The notes under the pieces were generated by a model. That model worked only from the letters and a program-made list of their open reading frames with translations. It was not told where the DNA came from and ran no database searches. The translations under genes and the position numbers were made by a program. Below are positions 38,464 through 46,178 of a DNA stretch of 64,000 bases, in pieces. This DNA is from Lysinibacillus sp. FJAT-14745 (lineage in GTDB: Bacteria; Bacillota; Bacilli; Bacillales_A; Planococcaceae), in the NCBI RefSeq assembly GCF_001275675.1, contig NZ_LITM01000005.1, positions 234,421 through 298,420 of the forward strand, written 5' to 3'. Positions within the stretch are counted from its first letter, which is position 1; every line of letters starts with the position of its first letter.

Positions 38464-39336
38464 TTATCCTCTTACTACTGGGCAAGTTAGACATGTTGGT
38501 CCACCTGTTCCTTTTAACGAAATTTCATGTCCTTTATATTCATAAACCGTTGCGCCTGCATGAAGTAATTGTTGCTTTGTCATTGGATTGCCATTCGGAA
38601 CCATACATACTCTAGGTGCAAGTGCTAAAACGTTACAGCCTAGCGCATCATACTCTTCTTTCGGAACTTCAATTAAGTGGATACCTCGCTCGATTAAAAG
38701 CTGCCGAAAAAAAACTGGCATTAATCTTGAATGTACAACCGCTAAATCCTTGTCCACCATACTAATGAAGGACATTAAGTGTAAACATTCTGCTTCACCT
38801 AAATCATGCGGTAGCTGCACAACAATGAATTCATCGACAATATCCTTTGTCATGTCCTTTAATTGTCGAATAGCTTCATCATTCGTTCGATAACCTCGAC
38901 CGACAACAAGTGTACGATCATCAAGCCAAACAATATCGCCACCATCTGATACAGCCTCTCCAGTCAATTCTCCGATAACTGGAATGCCCTTTTCCTGTAA
39001 AAATGCTTTATAAACTGCGGCTTCTGGCTGTCTTAATTTTTTGCCAGATTTCAAGATAATGGCCCCTTTTGGCGTAAATTTGACAGGATCATGTGCATAT
39101 AGCGAATCCAACCCTACTTCTTCTGATTCTGGTAAAAAATCAATTTTCTCAACATACTTTTCTAGAATGCTCATAAATTCAGCATATTCTTTCAGAGCCT
39201 CATCATAGTTAGGTTCTGATAAGTAGTTAAATGTTTTCCATTCATCGCTAAGATGCTCTTGGCTTCGGAAAGCATCTTTTGGATGTTTTACTATTACGTG
39301 TTTCAAAGGTGCATACATTGATGAACAATAATGCAT
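38464..39336 (-). CDS. Second amidinohydrolase of the DDAH/arginine deiminase family
   Basis: A 290-residue pentein-fold enzyme, about 40 residues longer than the neighbouring DDAH and only distantly similar. Likely catalytic residues are the Asp of LYAHDPVKF, AVSDGGDIVWL, the His of GEAECLHLMSF and Cys282 in GGPTCLTCPVVRG. The start at 39336 (MHYCSSMYAPLKHVIVKHP) has AAGGGG eight bases upstream. First gene of the operon, under a near-consensus promoter and an IclR-like palindrome. Substrate is unknown: free arginine, a methylarginine or another guanidino compound. Confidence 0.85.
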   Translation of the reverse strand: MHYCSSMYAPLKHVIVKHPKDAFRSQEHLSDEWKTFNYLSEPNYDEALKEYAEFMSILEKYVEKIDFLPESEEVGLDSLYAHDPVKFTPKGAIILKSGKKLRQPEAAVYKAFLQEKGIPVIGELTGEAVSDGGDIVWLDDRTLVVGRGYRTNDEAIRQLKDMTKDIVDEFIVVQLPHDLGEAECLHLMSFISMVDKDLAVVHSRLMPVFFRQLLIERGIHLIEVPKEEYDALGCNVLALAPRVCMVPNGNPMTKQQLLHAGATVYEYKGHEISLKGTGGPTCLTCPVVRG

Positions 39337-39361
39337 TCCCTTCACCCCTTTTTCCGTGTAG

Positions 39362-39376
39362 TGGAAAACGTTTCCG
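39362..39376. promoter_or_regulatory. IclR-type operator palindrome
   Basis: TGGAAAACGTTTCCG, close to the TGGAAATNATTTCCA pattern known for IclR of enteric bacteria. It lies in the 5' untranslated region of the amidinohydrolase operon, between that operon and the divergent iclR-type gene. A cre site (CcpA) is a poorer fit because the half-sites are too far apart. Confidence 0.6.
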
Positions 39377-39399
39377 CAGAGAGGAAAGTTTATATGAAA

Positions 39400-39428
39400 A
39401 ATATATGCGTTTTACGGTATACTGTCAA
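39400..39428 (-). promoter_or_regulatory. Near-consensus SigA promoter of the amidinohydrolase operon
   Basis: Minus-strand TTGACA (39428-39423), a 17-base spacer and TATATT (39405-39400). The predicted start near 39393 leaves the palindrome at 39362-39376 about 20 bases downstream, suiting a repressor. Confidence 0.8.
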
Positions 39429-39557
39429 TATATTTAGAAAAATTTATATATTCATTCTTTTCTGATAGAAAGCGTATCGAAATAGAAATCCACGATTATG
39501 TAGCTAGACGTAGACAAGGATTAAAAATAAAATAAATGAAGGAGAGGTGGGACATCC

Positions 39558-40295
39558 ATGCAATTATTAGAACGAGCTATGACAATCGCAAAAGTTTTGG
39601 CTTCTGCAAGCGAAAACAGCTTGTCCATTTCAGAGCTTTCGGCAAAATGCAATTTACCACTTAGTACATTACATAGAATTTTAAAAGCGATGATTAAGGA
39701 AGGAATGATTGAACAAGACGATCAAAGTAAACAATATCGACTCGGTACAATATGGATGGAACTTGGCTTACAAGTGTATGATACGATGGACTACATTAGT
39801 AAAATTAGGCCAGAATTAGAGCGTTTAGCAAGAGAAGTCGAGGAAAGTGTCTATTTAAGTAAGCCTGCTGGTTTAGATACAATTATTATCGAAAGAATAG
39901 ACAGTGCAGCTAATCCAATTCGTATTTACGATCAGTTAGGTATTCGTATACCGATGCATATTGGGGCTGCAAATAAAGCAATATTAGCTACAATGCCCAT
40001 TTCTCAAGCAAAGGAAATTATTGAACAGCTTATTCCTCATGAAGAAATCGCTGAATTAGAGGCACAGCTTGAGCAAATAAGACTACAAGGATTTGCCATT
40101 AGTCATGGGGAAAGAACAGCAGGAACATCCTCCATTGCAGTTTCTATTTTAAATGGTTTCAATGAAGTAGTCGGTGCAGTAAGTATAGGTTTTGTTAGCT
40201 TTAACGTTTCAGCAGAACATATTAATTCCCTTACAGAGCGTTTAGTAGAAACTGGTAAACGTGTTTCTATGAAGCTTGGCTACCGAGGGAAATAA
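39558..40295 (+). CDS. IclR-family transcriptional regulator
   Basis: The 245-residue protein has an N-terminal winged helix (LSISELSAKCNLPLSTLHRI) and a C-terminal effector domain (SVYLSKPAGLDTIIIERIDS, IGAANKAILATMP, GFAISHGERTAGTSSIAVSI). GGAGAGG lies upstream of the ATG. Divergent from the amidinohydrolase operon and probably its regulator. The ligand is unknown; a guanidino compound or citrulline is inference. Confidence 0.92.
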   Translation: MQLLERAMTIAKVLASASENSLSISELSAKCNLPLSTLHRILKAMIKEGMIEQDDQSKQYRLGTIWMELGLQVYDTMDYISKIRPELERLAREVEESVYLSKPAGLDTIIIERIDSAANPIRIYDQLGIRIPMHIGAANKAILATMPISQAKEIIEQLIPHEEIAELEAQLEQIRLQGFAISHGERTAGTSSIAVSILNGFNEVVGAVSIGFVSFNVSAEHINSLTERLVETGKRVSMKLGYRGK

Positions 40296-40441
40296 AGTGA
40301 AGCTTTAATCAGGATGTTAATGTGGGTTAAAATCGAACTACTATATACCAGAAATTGTATTACCTAGGAATTTACAACCATTATTTAACAAGTATTTTTT
40401 GTCTGTAAAGGTTTTTTTCTTGAAAGGTTATGTGAAAACTG

Positions 40442-40470
40442 TTGCACTGAACGTCATCGTATGTTAAATT
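40442..40470 (+). promoter_or_regulatory. Promoter of rpmB
   Basis: TTGCAC, a 17-base spacer and TAAATT. It precedes rpmB by about 70 bases and matches a SigA-type promoter with a weak -10. Confidence 0.55.
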
Positions 40471-40539
40471 ATTATGGTATGTGAAATACCGAACTGAAAT
40501 AATAATCTTTCAGCATCAACAGTAAGGAGGGAATACAAC

Positions 40540-40728
40540 ATGCCAAAACAATGTGTAATCACTGGACGTAAAGCTCGTACTGGTAACAACCGTTCCCACG
40601 CTATGAACGCTAACAAACGTACTTGGGGTGCTAACCTTCAAAAAGTTCGTATCTTAGTAGACGGTAAACCAAAACGTGTATGGGTTTCTGCTCGTGCATT
40701 AAAATCAGGTAAAATCGAGCGCGTTTAA
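40540..40728 (+). CDS. rpmB: 50S ribosomal protein L28
   Basis: A 62-residue protein starting [20 protein letters not shown], with the family ending [16 protein letters not shown]. Zinc-type L28 has four cysteines; here only Cys5 is present, so this is the zinc-free form. AAGGAGGG ribosome site. Single-gene plus-strand unit ended by a strong terminator. Confidence 0.98.
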   Translation: MPKQCVITGRKARTGNNRSHAMNANKRTWGANLQKVRILVDGKPKRVWVSARALKSGKIERV

Positions 40729-40740
40729 TCGTTGCTTCCA

Positions 40741-40778
40741 AAAAATCGATTTCGCATTTGGCGCAAATCGATTTTTTT
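40741..40778 (+). terminator. Terminator after rpmB
   Basis: AAAAATCGATTT / AAATCGATTTTTTT around a loop of about 13 bases, 12 bases beyond the rpmB stop. Confidence 0.88.
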
Positions 40779-40842
40779 CTGTCTCAATAACTAGGCAAAC
40801 TACCAACCGCCTTTGTGAATATTTATATAATAAAATGACTAT

Positions 40843-40880
40843 GCCGCTAGAAATTACTTCTCATAGTAATTCCTAGCGGC
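40843..40880. repeat. Hairpin in the rpmB-spoVM gap
   Basis: GCCGCTAG...AATTACT / AGTAATT...CTAGCGGC forms a long near-perfect stem. No good T-run on either side. Possibly a second, weak bidirectional terminator. Confidence 0.55.
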
Positions 40881-40970
40881 TTTCATTACATATAGCAGCA
40901 CAACAAAACACCTATGCAGACTGGCAGTTACGATATAATAAAGTATAGTTCTTCAACAAAGCGAGGGGTT

Positions 40971-41024
40971 GATTTCCGTTCCGACTGGGCGCCCCTAGGA
41001 AAGCGCCCAGTCGGAACGGAAATC
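40971..41024. repeat. Minimal repeat copy: perfect 22-base-arm hairpin
   Basis: Arms 40971-40992 and 41003-41024 (GATTTCCGTTCCGACTGGGC plus two bases, and its exact complement) with loop CCCTAGGAAA. These are the outer sequences of the larger mosaic repeats with everything between deleted. Confidence 0.9.
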
Positions 41025-41081
41025 ATCCACCATAATATTCACAAAGAATTCCTTGACCGTTTTGTTTTTCAATACTATAAG

Positions 41082-41112
41082 AAAAATCCGACTAGTGTTA
41101 GTCGGATTTTTT
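41082..41112 (-). terminator. Terminator overlapping the spoVM stop
   Basis: AAAAATCCGACTA / TAGTCGGATTTTT around a loop of four or five bases, T-rich both ways. The last five spoVM codons and its stop lie in the stem. Confidence 0.88.
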
Positions 41113-41199
41113 TACTTTCTTTTCTTTTTTAAACATGTTGATACACGTACGCGTAATACTACTTACAAATTTCGGTAGCTGGAACGTATATACTTTCAG
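41098..41199 (-). CDS. spoVM: Stage V sporulation protein M, apparent CTG start
   Basis: An amphipathic spore-coat anchoring peptide that recognises the curved forespore membrane and recruits SpoIVA. The frame reads (L/M)KVYTFQLPKFVSSITRTC then INMFKKEKKVKKSD, 33 residues. It aligns with B. subtilis SpoVM (MKFYTIKLPKFLGGIVRAML) residue for residue at the start, including the Pro9 kink. The aligned first codon is CTG, with AGGGGG eight bases upstream; no ATG, GTG or TTG lies in frame near it. Position directly after thiN is the conserved one. The tail is longer and more basic than in Bacillus. Too short for normal gene callers. Confidence 0.85.
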   Translation of the reverse strand: MKVYTFQLPKFVSSITRTCINMFKKEKKVKKSD

Positions 41200-41217
41200 G
41201 ACTCTCTCCCCCTTACG

Positions 41218-41871
41218 CTAATCTATGCTTCTTATCATTAAACATATGCCTTGCGAGAAAGATATAGACCCTGATTCACCTATTATTTCATTACTTGTAA
41301 AGCGGGATGTACCGAGAGAGATTTTTTCATTTGTTGTTTCATACTTTACTTGCCTTAATGTCACATCTTTAATCGGCTCTTCGTGTGCAAAGAAAGACAA
41401 ATAACGATATTGCTCGTCTGCTTCAATGATGTGCTTGCCTGGCATTAAAAATTGCATCATATTTGCATGATTAATAATCTTCAATACTACCTGCGGATGC
41501 TCTTTTTGTAAACGATAAATCGAACGAACTGCTGCCTCATAATGATCTAAACGTCCACCTGTAACACCTGTAAGTACAATTTCTAGCGGTGTATAGGTCA
41601 AGGCTTTTAATAACGCTAAGTCCGTGTCTGTTTCATCTTTTTCTTCCTGGAATCGTTGTCTATCATTTGTATGTGCCATCACCAGCTCGTATTCCTCTTG
41701 CGATAGTGAGTCAAAATCTCCTACTATGGCATGTGGTGTAATTCCTTGTTCGATTAAGTATAGTGCTCCTCGGTCTGCTCCGATAAATAACACATCACTT
41801 TGCTCTTTATACGGACTAAATGAACAGAGTTCCTCTTTTGGTCCACCTGCACAAACAACGACTACTGTCAT
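41218..41871 (-). CDS. thiN: Thiamine pyrophosphokinase
   Basis: Converts thiamine to thiamine pyrophosphate. The 217-residue protein shows FIGADRGALYLIEQGITPHA, VGDFDSLSQEEY, KDETDTDLALLKAL and TGVTGGRLDHYEAAV, the catalytic aspartate motifs. The start overlaps the rpe stop by four bases; spoVM follows after 18 bases. Confidence 0.96.
   Translation of the reverse strand: MTVVVVCAGGPKEELCSFSPYKEQSDVLFIGADRGALYLIEQGITPHAIVGDFDSLSQEEYELVMAHTNDRQRFQEEKDETDTDLALLKALTYTPLEIVLTGVTGGRLDHYEAAVRSIYRLQKEHPQVVLKIINHANMMQFLMPGKHIIEADEQYRYLSFFAHEEPIKDVTLRQVKYETTNEKISLGTSRFTSNEIIGESGSISFSQGICLMIRSID
41241..41269 (-). promoter_or_regulatory. Candidate SigE promoter for spoVM inside thiN
   Basis: Minus-strand GTCTATATC, a 12-base spacer and CATATGTT. 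This loosely resembles the SigE pattern (-35 KMATATT, -10 CATACANT), but the spacer is short. It would give spoVM a mother-cell promoter about 45 bases upstream. Confidence 0.3.
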
Positions 41872-42539
41872 CCTTGAATCGCTGCCTCACCAGCGGCTAA
41901 AATTTCTTGTAAGGCCGCGGAACGATCTTCTTTACTATAAATAGCGGAACCAGCTACAAAAATTGTTGCTCCTGCTTGTGCACAAGGAATAATTGTCTCT
42001 GCATTAATGCCACCGTCGATCTCTATAGCAATATCTAGATTACGTTCTTTAATAATAGCTGCTAATGCTTCAATTTTTGGCACAACAGAATGAATGAATT
42101 TTTGTCCACCAAACCCCGGATTCACTGTCATGAACAACACCATATCAATATCTTCTAAAATGTGTTGAATAGATTCTATTGGTGTATGTGGATTTAATAC
42201 AACACCTGGTTTGACTCCATATGAGCGAATTAATTGAATCGTACGGTGTAAATGGCGACAAGCTTCTACATGCACCGTAATATAGTCCGCTCCTGCTTTG
42301 GCGAATTGTTCAATATATTGATCAGGATTTTCGATCATTAAATGAACGTCTAGCGGTAAATCAGTTAAAGGACGAATGGCGTCTAATACGATAGAGCCAA
42401 AAGAAATATTTGGCACAAAATGACCATCCATAACGTCGATATGAATAAGCTGTGCCCCTGCCTTTTCAACTTCCTTTACTTCTTCTCCTAATTTAGCAAA
42501 GTTAGCTGCTAAAATTGATGGTGCTATTTGTATCATCAT
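41868..42539 (-). CDS. rpe: Ribulose-phosphate 3-epimerase
   Basis: Interconverts ribulose-5-P and xylulose-5-P. TIM-barrel motifs: IAPSILAANFAKLGEEV, HIDVMDGHFVPNISFG, VHLMIENPDQYI, MTVNPGFGGQKFI and IEIDGGINAETI. Length 223. The first ATG overlaps the rsgA stop by one base; a second ATG follows directly. Confidence 0.97.
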   Translation of the reverse strand: MMIQIAPSILAANFAKLGEEVKEVEKAGAQLIHIDVMDGHFVPNISFGSIVLDAIRPLTDLPLDVHLMIENPDQYIEQFAKAGADYITVHVEACRHLHRTIQLIRSYGVKPGVVLNPHTPIESIQHILEDIDMVLFMTVNPGFGGQKFIHSVVPKIEALAAIIKERNLDIAIEIDGGINAETIIPCAQAGATIFVAGSAIYSKEDRSAALQEILAAGEAAIQG

Positions 42540-43423
42540 TAATACCTCGGCTTTCGATCCATAATTTCTTGCATAAATTGTTCGTAGTGTTTATAACGAT
42601 AGTCACGAATTTCTCCTGTTTCCACCGCTGCCTTTACTGCACATTTTGGTTCCTTTAAGTGTAAACAGCCTCTAAATTTACAATCATCTGCAATACGGAC
42701 CATTTCAGGGAAGCATGCGCCTAATTCTTCTTTCTCTATATCATCAAAATCAAATGAACTAAATCCTGGCGTATCTGCTAATAAGCCGTCACATACCTCG
42801 ATTAACTCAACGTGGCGAGTCGTATGTTTTCCACGCCCTAAGCTTTGTGAAATAATTCCGGTTTTCAAATTTAAATCTGGAATCAATGTATTCAGTAGTG
42901 TGGATTTCCCAACTCCAGATTGCCCTGCTAACACGGAACTTTTTCCCTTTAAAATAGGTTGTAGACGATCAACTAATTCTTCCTCATCCTTATAGGTTTG
43001 CAGTACGGTATAACCCATACTTTCATAATCTGCTATATAACCTTGTAATTCCTTACGTTCATGGTCTTTTAGCAAATCCATCTTTGTTAAACAAATAATC
43101 GGATGAACATGAAATGACTCTAAAACAACTAAGAAACGATCCAGTAAAATTGTATTAAAATTAGGTTCTTTGACAGAAAACACCAAAATACCTTGATCAA
43201 TATTGGCTATTGGAGGACGTACTAATTCATTTTGGCGTTCCATAATTTTTTGAATAGTGCCGTCTGATCCCTCTGTTTCCAGAGTATATTCTACATTGTC
43301 GCCAACGAGTGGGGATTCCCCACGATTACGAAATACCCCACGTCCTCGACATTGTATTAGTTGTTGTCCATCATATACATAATAATAACCGCTTAATGCT
43401 TTACGAATTTGGCCTTGAGCCAT
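42539..43423 (-). CDS. rsgA: Small ribosomal subunit biogenesis GTPase RsgA
   Basis: Checks 30S assembly. An OB fold is followed by a circularly permuted GTPase domain: G4 CLTKMD precedes P-loop GQSGVGKSTLLNTL and DTPGFSSFD. The C-terminal zinc site is CKFRGCLHLKEPKCAV. 294 residues. It follows prkC by 11 bases, the conserved prpC-prkC-rsgA-rpe order. Confidence 0.97.
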   Translation of the reverse strand: MAQGQIRKALSGYYYVYDGQQLIQCRGRGVFRNRGESPLVGDNVEYTLETEGSDGTIQKIMERQNELVRPPIANIDQGILVFSVKEPNFNTILLDRFLVVLESFHVHPIICLTKMDLLKDHERKELQGYIADYESMGYTVLQTYKDEEELVDRLQPILKGKSSVLAGQSGVGKSTLLNTLIPDLNLKTGIISQSLGRGKHTTRHVELIEVCDGLLADTPGFSSFDFDDIEKEELGACFPEMVRIADDCKFRGCLHLKEPKCAVKAAVETGEIRDYRYKHYEQFMQEIMDRKPRY

Positions 43424-43434
43424 CCAATTCCCCC

Positions 43435-45420
43435 TTATTTGACATCGTCGGAGTTGTATCTGTTTTCATCAATAATTTCTGAATCACGAATAATTCTATA
43501 TGCGCCTACTTCGCCCTCTTCAATGACAAGCTGTATTTTATAGTCTTTATCAGCTGTAATAGTAAATGTATCGGCTACTGATGACATTGTATGGTTTTTA
43601 TCTTGAATTTCAATACGAATAGTTTGCACCATACCTTCCTCAGCTGGTTCATATGGTATTTTCACAGCTACAGTTTTCACCATAGTTTTTTTAGGTTTTT
43701 CGGCAGGTCCCTTACTTATGACAACAACGATTGTAGATCCTACTTCAACTTCAGTCCCGGATTTTGTCAATTGCGAAATAACACTTCCAGCAGCTACTGT
43801 ATCATTATAGTCTTCACGAGCAATACTCCATTTTAAGCCATTTCTTCTTACATAGTCATCCATTTGAGCCTTCGTGTAATTTACAACATTACCTACTGTA
43901 ACCATTTGCACTCCTGCGCTTACCGTAAATTTCATCGTTGTATCTTTAGCAATTACTTCTTCTGGAGGTTTCGGCTCTTGCTCAATAATTGTGCCTTCTG
44001 GCTCTGTTGAATGCACGTAGTTAATTTCTGGCTCTAAAAATTTACCCTTTATCATTGATTTGACTTGGCTAATTTGCTGCCCTCTATAATCTTCCACTTT
44101 TGTCGTTTCTTTTCCAAGACTGACGATTAAGTCTATTTCCGTACCTTTTACACGCTCTGTACCCTCCGCAGGGTCCGTTTCAATGACCTTATCCTTTTCG
44201 ACATTCTCATCATAACGCTCCTGACGTTCTTTACCAACAGTAAAACCTTCAGCCACTAATTTCTTAGTAGCTTCCTCAATTGTCATATTAGCCACACTAG
44301 GTACAGGTGTCTTTTTAGGGCTAAAAAAATCTGTGCCAAAATAAAAGAATAGGAAAATGGCGATAGCCGCTATTACTAGTCCAGCAACATATATTGGCCA
44401 TTTTATCTTTTTCTTTACAGGTGCTGCCTTTTCAACTGGCTTCTTAGCCTCGGGTTTCGGCTTTGACTGCGTAATTGGTTCGATTGCTCTTGTCTTCGTT
44501 AAATCCTCGTCTTTACGTATAACTGGCTCTCTTATAATCGGAATAGCCTTTGTCACATCATTATCTTCCGGTATGACAAACTTCGGTTCATTAATACGAT
44601 TTGGCGATAAAATTGTTTCTAAATCTGCTTGCATTTCTTCTACCGTTGAATAACGATGAGCAGCATCTTTCGCCGTAGCTTTTAGCACAACATTTTCCAC
44701 GCTTTGTGGAATGGTAGCATCGAATGCACGGACTGACGGTGTCTCAGATTGTAAATGTTTAAGCGCTATCGAAACTGCTGACTCGCCTGAAAATGGCAAT
44801 TCTCCAGTTAATAACTCATATAAAACAATGCCCAGAGCATAAATATCAGATTTGTTTGTTGCCGTACCACCACGCGCCTGCTCTGGTGATAAATAATGCA
44901 CCGTTCCAAGCACGGAGTTCGTTTGTGTAAATGACGTTGCACTAAGCGTCATCGCTATGCCAAAATCAGTTATTTTCACATTGCCTTCAGCATCCATTAA
45001 AATATTTTGAGGTTTAATGTCACGGTGGATAATATGATTTTCATGAGCATTGGCAATTGCTGACGTTAACTGCTTCATAATATGCACACTTCTGGCCGGA
45101 GAAATTGGTGCAAATTCCTGTATGTACTGCTTTAATGTTTTTCCTTGGACATACTCCATCACAATATAATGTAGATCACCATCATCACCTACATCATAAA
45201 CACTAACGATATTTGGATGTGTAAGGCTTGTAGCAGAAAGTGCTTCACGTTGAAAACGGCGATGCAATTCATCCTCATTGGTAAAATCATAGCGTAATAT
45301 TTTAATCGCTACATCACGGTTCAAAATCATGTCATGTGCTAAATAAACATTGGACATACCACCGCCACCAATAAGCTCTATAATTTTATAGCGGTCACTA
45401 ATTCGTTTACCTACAAGCAT
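43435..45420 (-). CDS. prkC: PASTA-domain Ser/Thr protein kinase
   Basis: Membrane kinase that senses peptidoglycan fragments and promotes spore germination. The kinase domain has GGGGMSNVYLA, Lys40 in VAIKIL, HRDIKPQNIL, DFG and an activation loop rich in Ser/Thr. One membrane helix (about residues 346-368, IYVAGLVIAAIAIFLFFYF) precedes three PASTA repeats and a C-terminal Ig-like tail. 661 residues, full length. Its antagonist prpC ends two bases upstream. Confidence 0.97.
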   Translation of the reverse strand: MLVGKRISDRYKIIELIGGGGMSNVYLAHDMILNRDVAIKILRYDFTNEDELHRRFQREALSATSLTHPNIVSVYDVGDDGDLHYIVMEYVQGKTLKQYIQEFAPISPARSVHIMKQLTSAIANAHENHIIHRDIKPQNILMDAEGNVKITDFGIAMTLSATSFTQTNSVLGTVHYLSPEQARGGTATNKSDIYALGIVLYELLTGELPFSGESAVSIALKHLQSETPSVRAFDATIPQSVENVVLKATAKDAAHRYSTVEEMQADLETILSPNRINEPKFVIPEDNDVTKAIPIIREPVIRKDEDLTKTRAIEPITQSKPKPEAKKPVEKAAPVKKKIKWPIYVAGLVIAAIAIFLFFYFGTDFFSPKKTPVPSVANMTIEEATKKLVAEGFTVGKERQERYDENVEKDKVIETDPAEGTERVKGTEIDLIVSLGKETTKVEDYRGQQISQVKSMIKGKFLEPEINYVHSTEPEGTIIEQEPKPPEEVIAKDTTMKFTVSAGVQMVTVGNVVNYTKAQMDDYVRRNGLKWSIAREDYNDTVAAGSVISQLTKSGTEVEVGSTIVVVISKGPAEKPKKTMVKTVAVKIPYEPAEEGMVQTIRIEIQDKNHTMSSVADTFTITADKDYKIQLVIEEGEVGAYRIIRDSEIIDENRYNSDDVK

Positions 45421-45422
45421 AC

Positions 45423-46175
45423 TTACACCTCCTCATCTTGCCTTGTGAGTAGCACGAGGGAGATATTGTCTTCTCCCCCGCTTGCATTTGCTAATTCCAC
45501 AAGTTTTCGTCCTTTTTCTTCTATTGAATCTGGATACGTAATAATTGATGCCATTTCATACACTGTAAGTTTATTGCTTAAACCGTCAGAGCAAATGAGT
45601 AAATACGATTCTGATGCTAAATCAACTTCATAAAAGTCAGGTTCAATCGTTTCTTCTGTACCAACAGCTTTTAAGATGAAATTTTTCTTCGGATGCGTCA
45701 AGGCTTCCTCTTCACTAATTTCACCATTTTCAACCAGAACATTTACATAGGAGTGATCTCTTGTTATTTGTTGTGCACCATCATCAAAGAAATAATACAC
45801 ACGACTATCACCAACATGTGCGATATAGCAATGATTTTCTTCAATTAACACTGCAATAAACGTCGTGCCCATTCCTTTACAGTCTTCATGTGATAAAGAA
45901 TAGTCGTATATACTTTTATTCAATTGCTTGACTGCTTGTAATAACCACTCTTTTTTTGTTGTTGTTGATGCAAAATGATGTGCCTCTGCCTGTAAAAAAA
46001 CGGATTCTATCTGTTTCATTGCCATATCACTCGCTACATCGCCAGCATTATGACCACCCATGCCGTCTGCTACAAGTGCTAGTGCAAGCCCGTCTGGACG
46101 TTTAAAAAATGCCGCACGGTCTTCATTAATTGCTCGTTTTAACCCAATATCACTTTCGACTGTGTATTCCAACAC
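45423..46175 (-). CDS. prpC: PP2C-type Ser/Thr phosphatase
   Basis: Reverses PrkC phosphorylation. The 250-residue PPM-family protein shows NEDRAAFF, VADGMGGHNAGDVAS (metal-binding Asp and DGxGG), GTTFIAVLIEE, HVGDSRVYYF and SGGEDNISLVLL. Placed between rlmN and prkC as in B. subtilis. Confidence 0.97.
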   Translation of the reverse strand: MLEYTVESDIGLKRAINEDRAAFFKRPDGLALALVADGMGGHNAGDVASDMAMKQIESVFLQAEAHHFASTTTKKEWLLQAVKQLNKSIYDYSLSHEDCKGMGTTFIAVLIEENHCYIAHVGDSRVYYFFDDGAQQITRDHSYVNVLVENGEISEEEALTHPKKNFILKAVGTEETIEPDFYEVDLASESYLLICSDGLSNKLTVYEMASIITYPDSIEEKGRKLVELANASGGEDNISLVLLTRQDEEV

Positions 46176-46178
46176 TGG

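Noticed and set aside
39362-39376. CcpA cre site upstream of the amidinohydrolase operon
   Set aside because: The half-site spacing is one base too long for cre; an IclR-type palindrome fits better with the neighbouring regulator.
40914-41132. 72-codon plus-strand frame after rpmB
   Set aside because: Made of the hairpin repeat and the terminator at 41082; antisense to spoVM.
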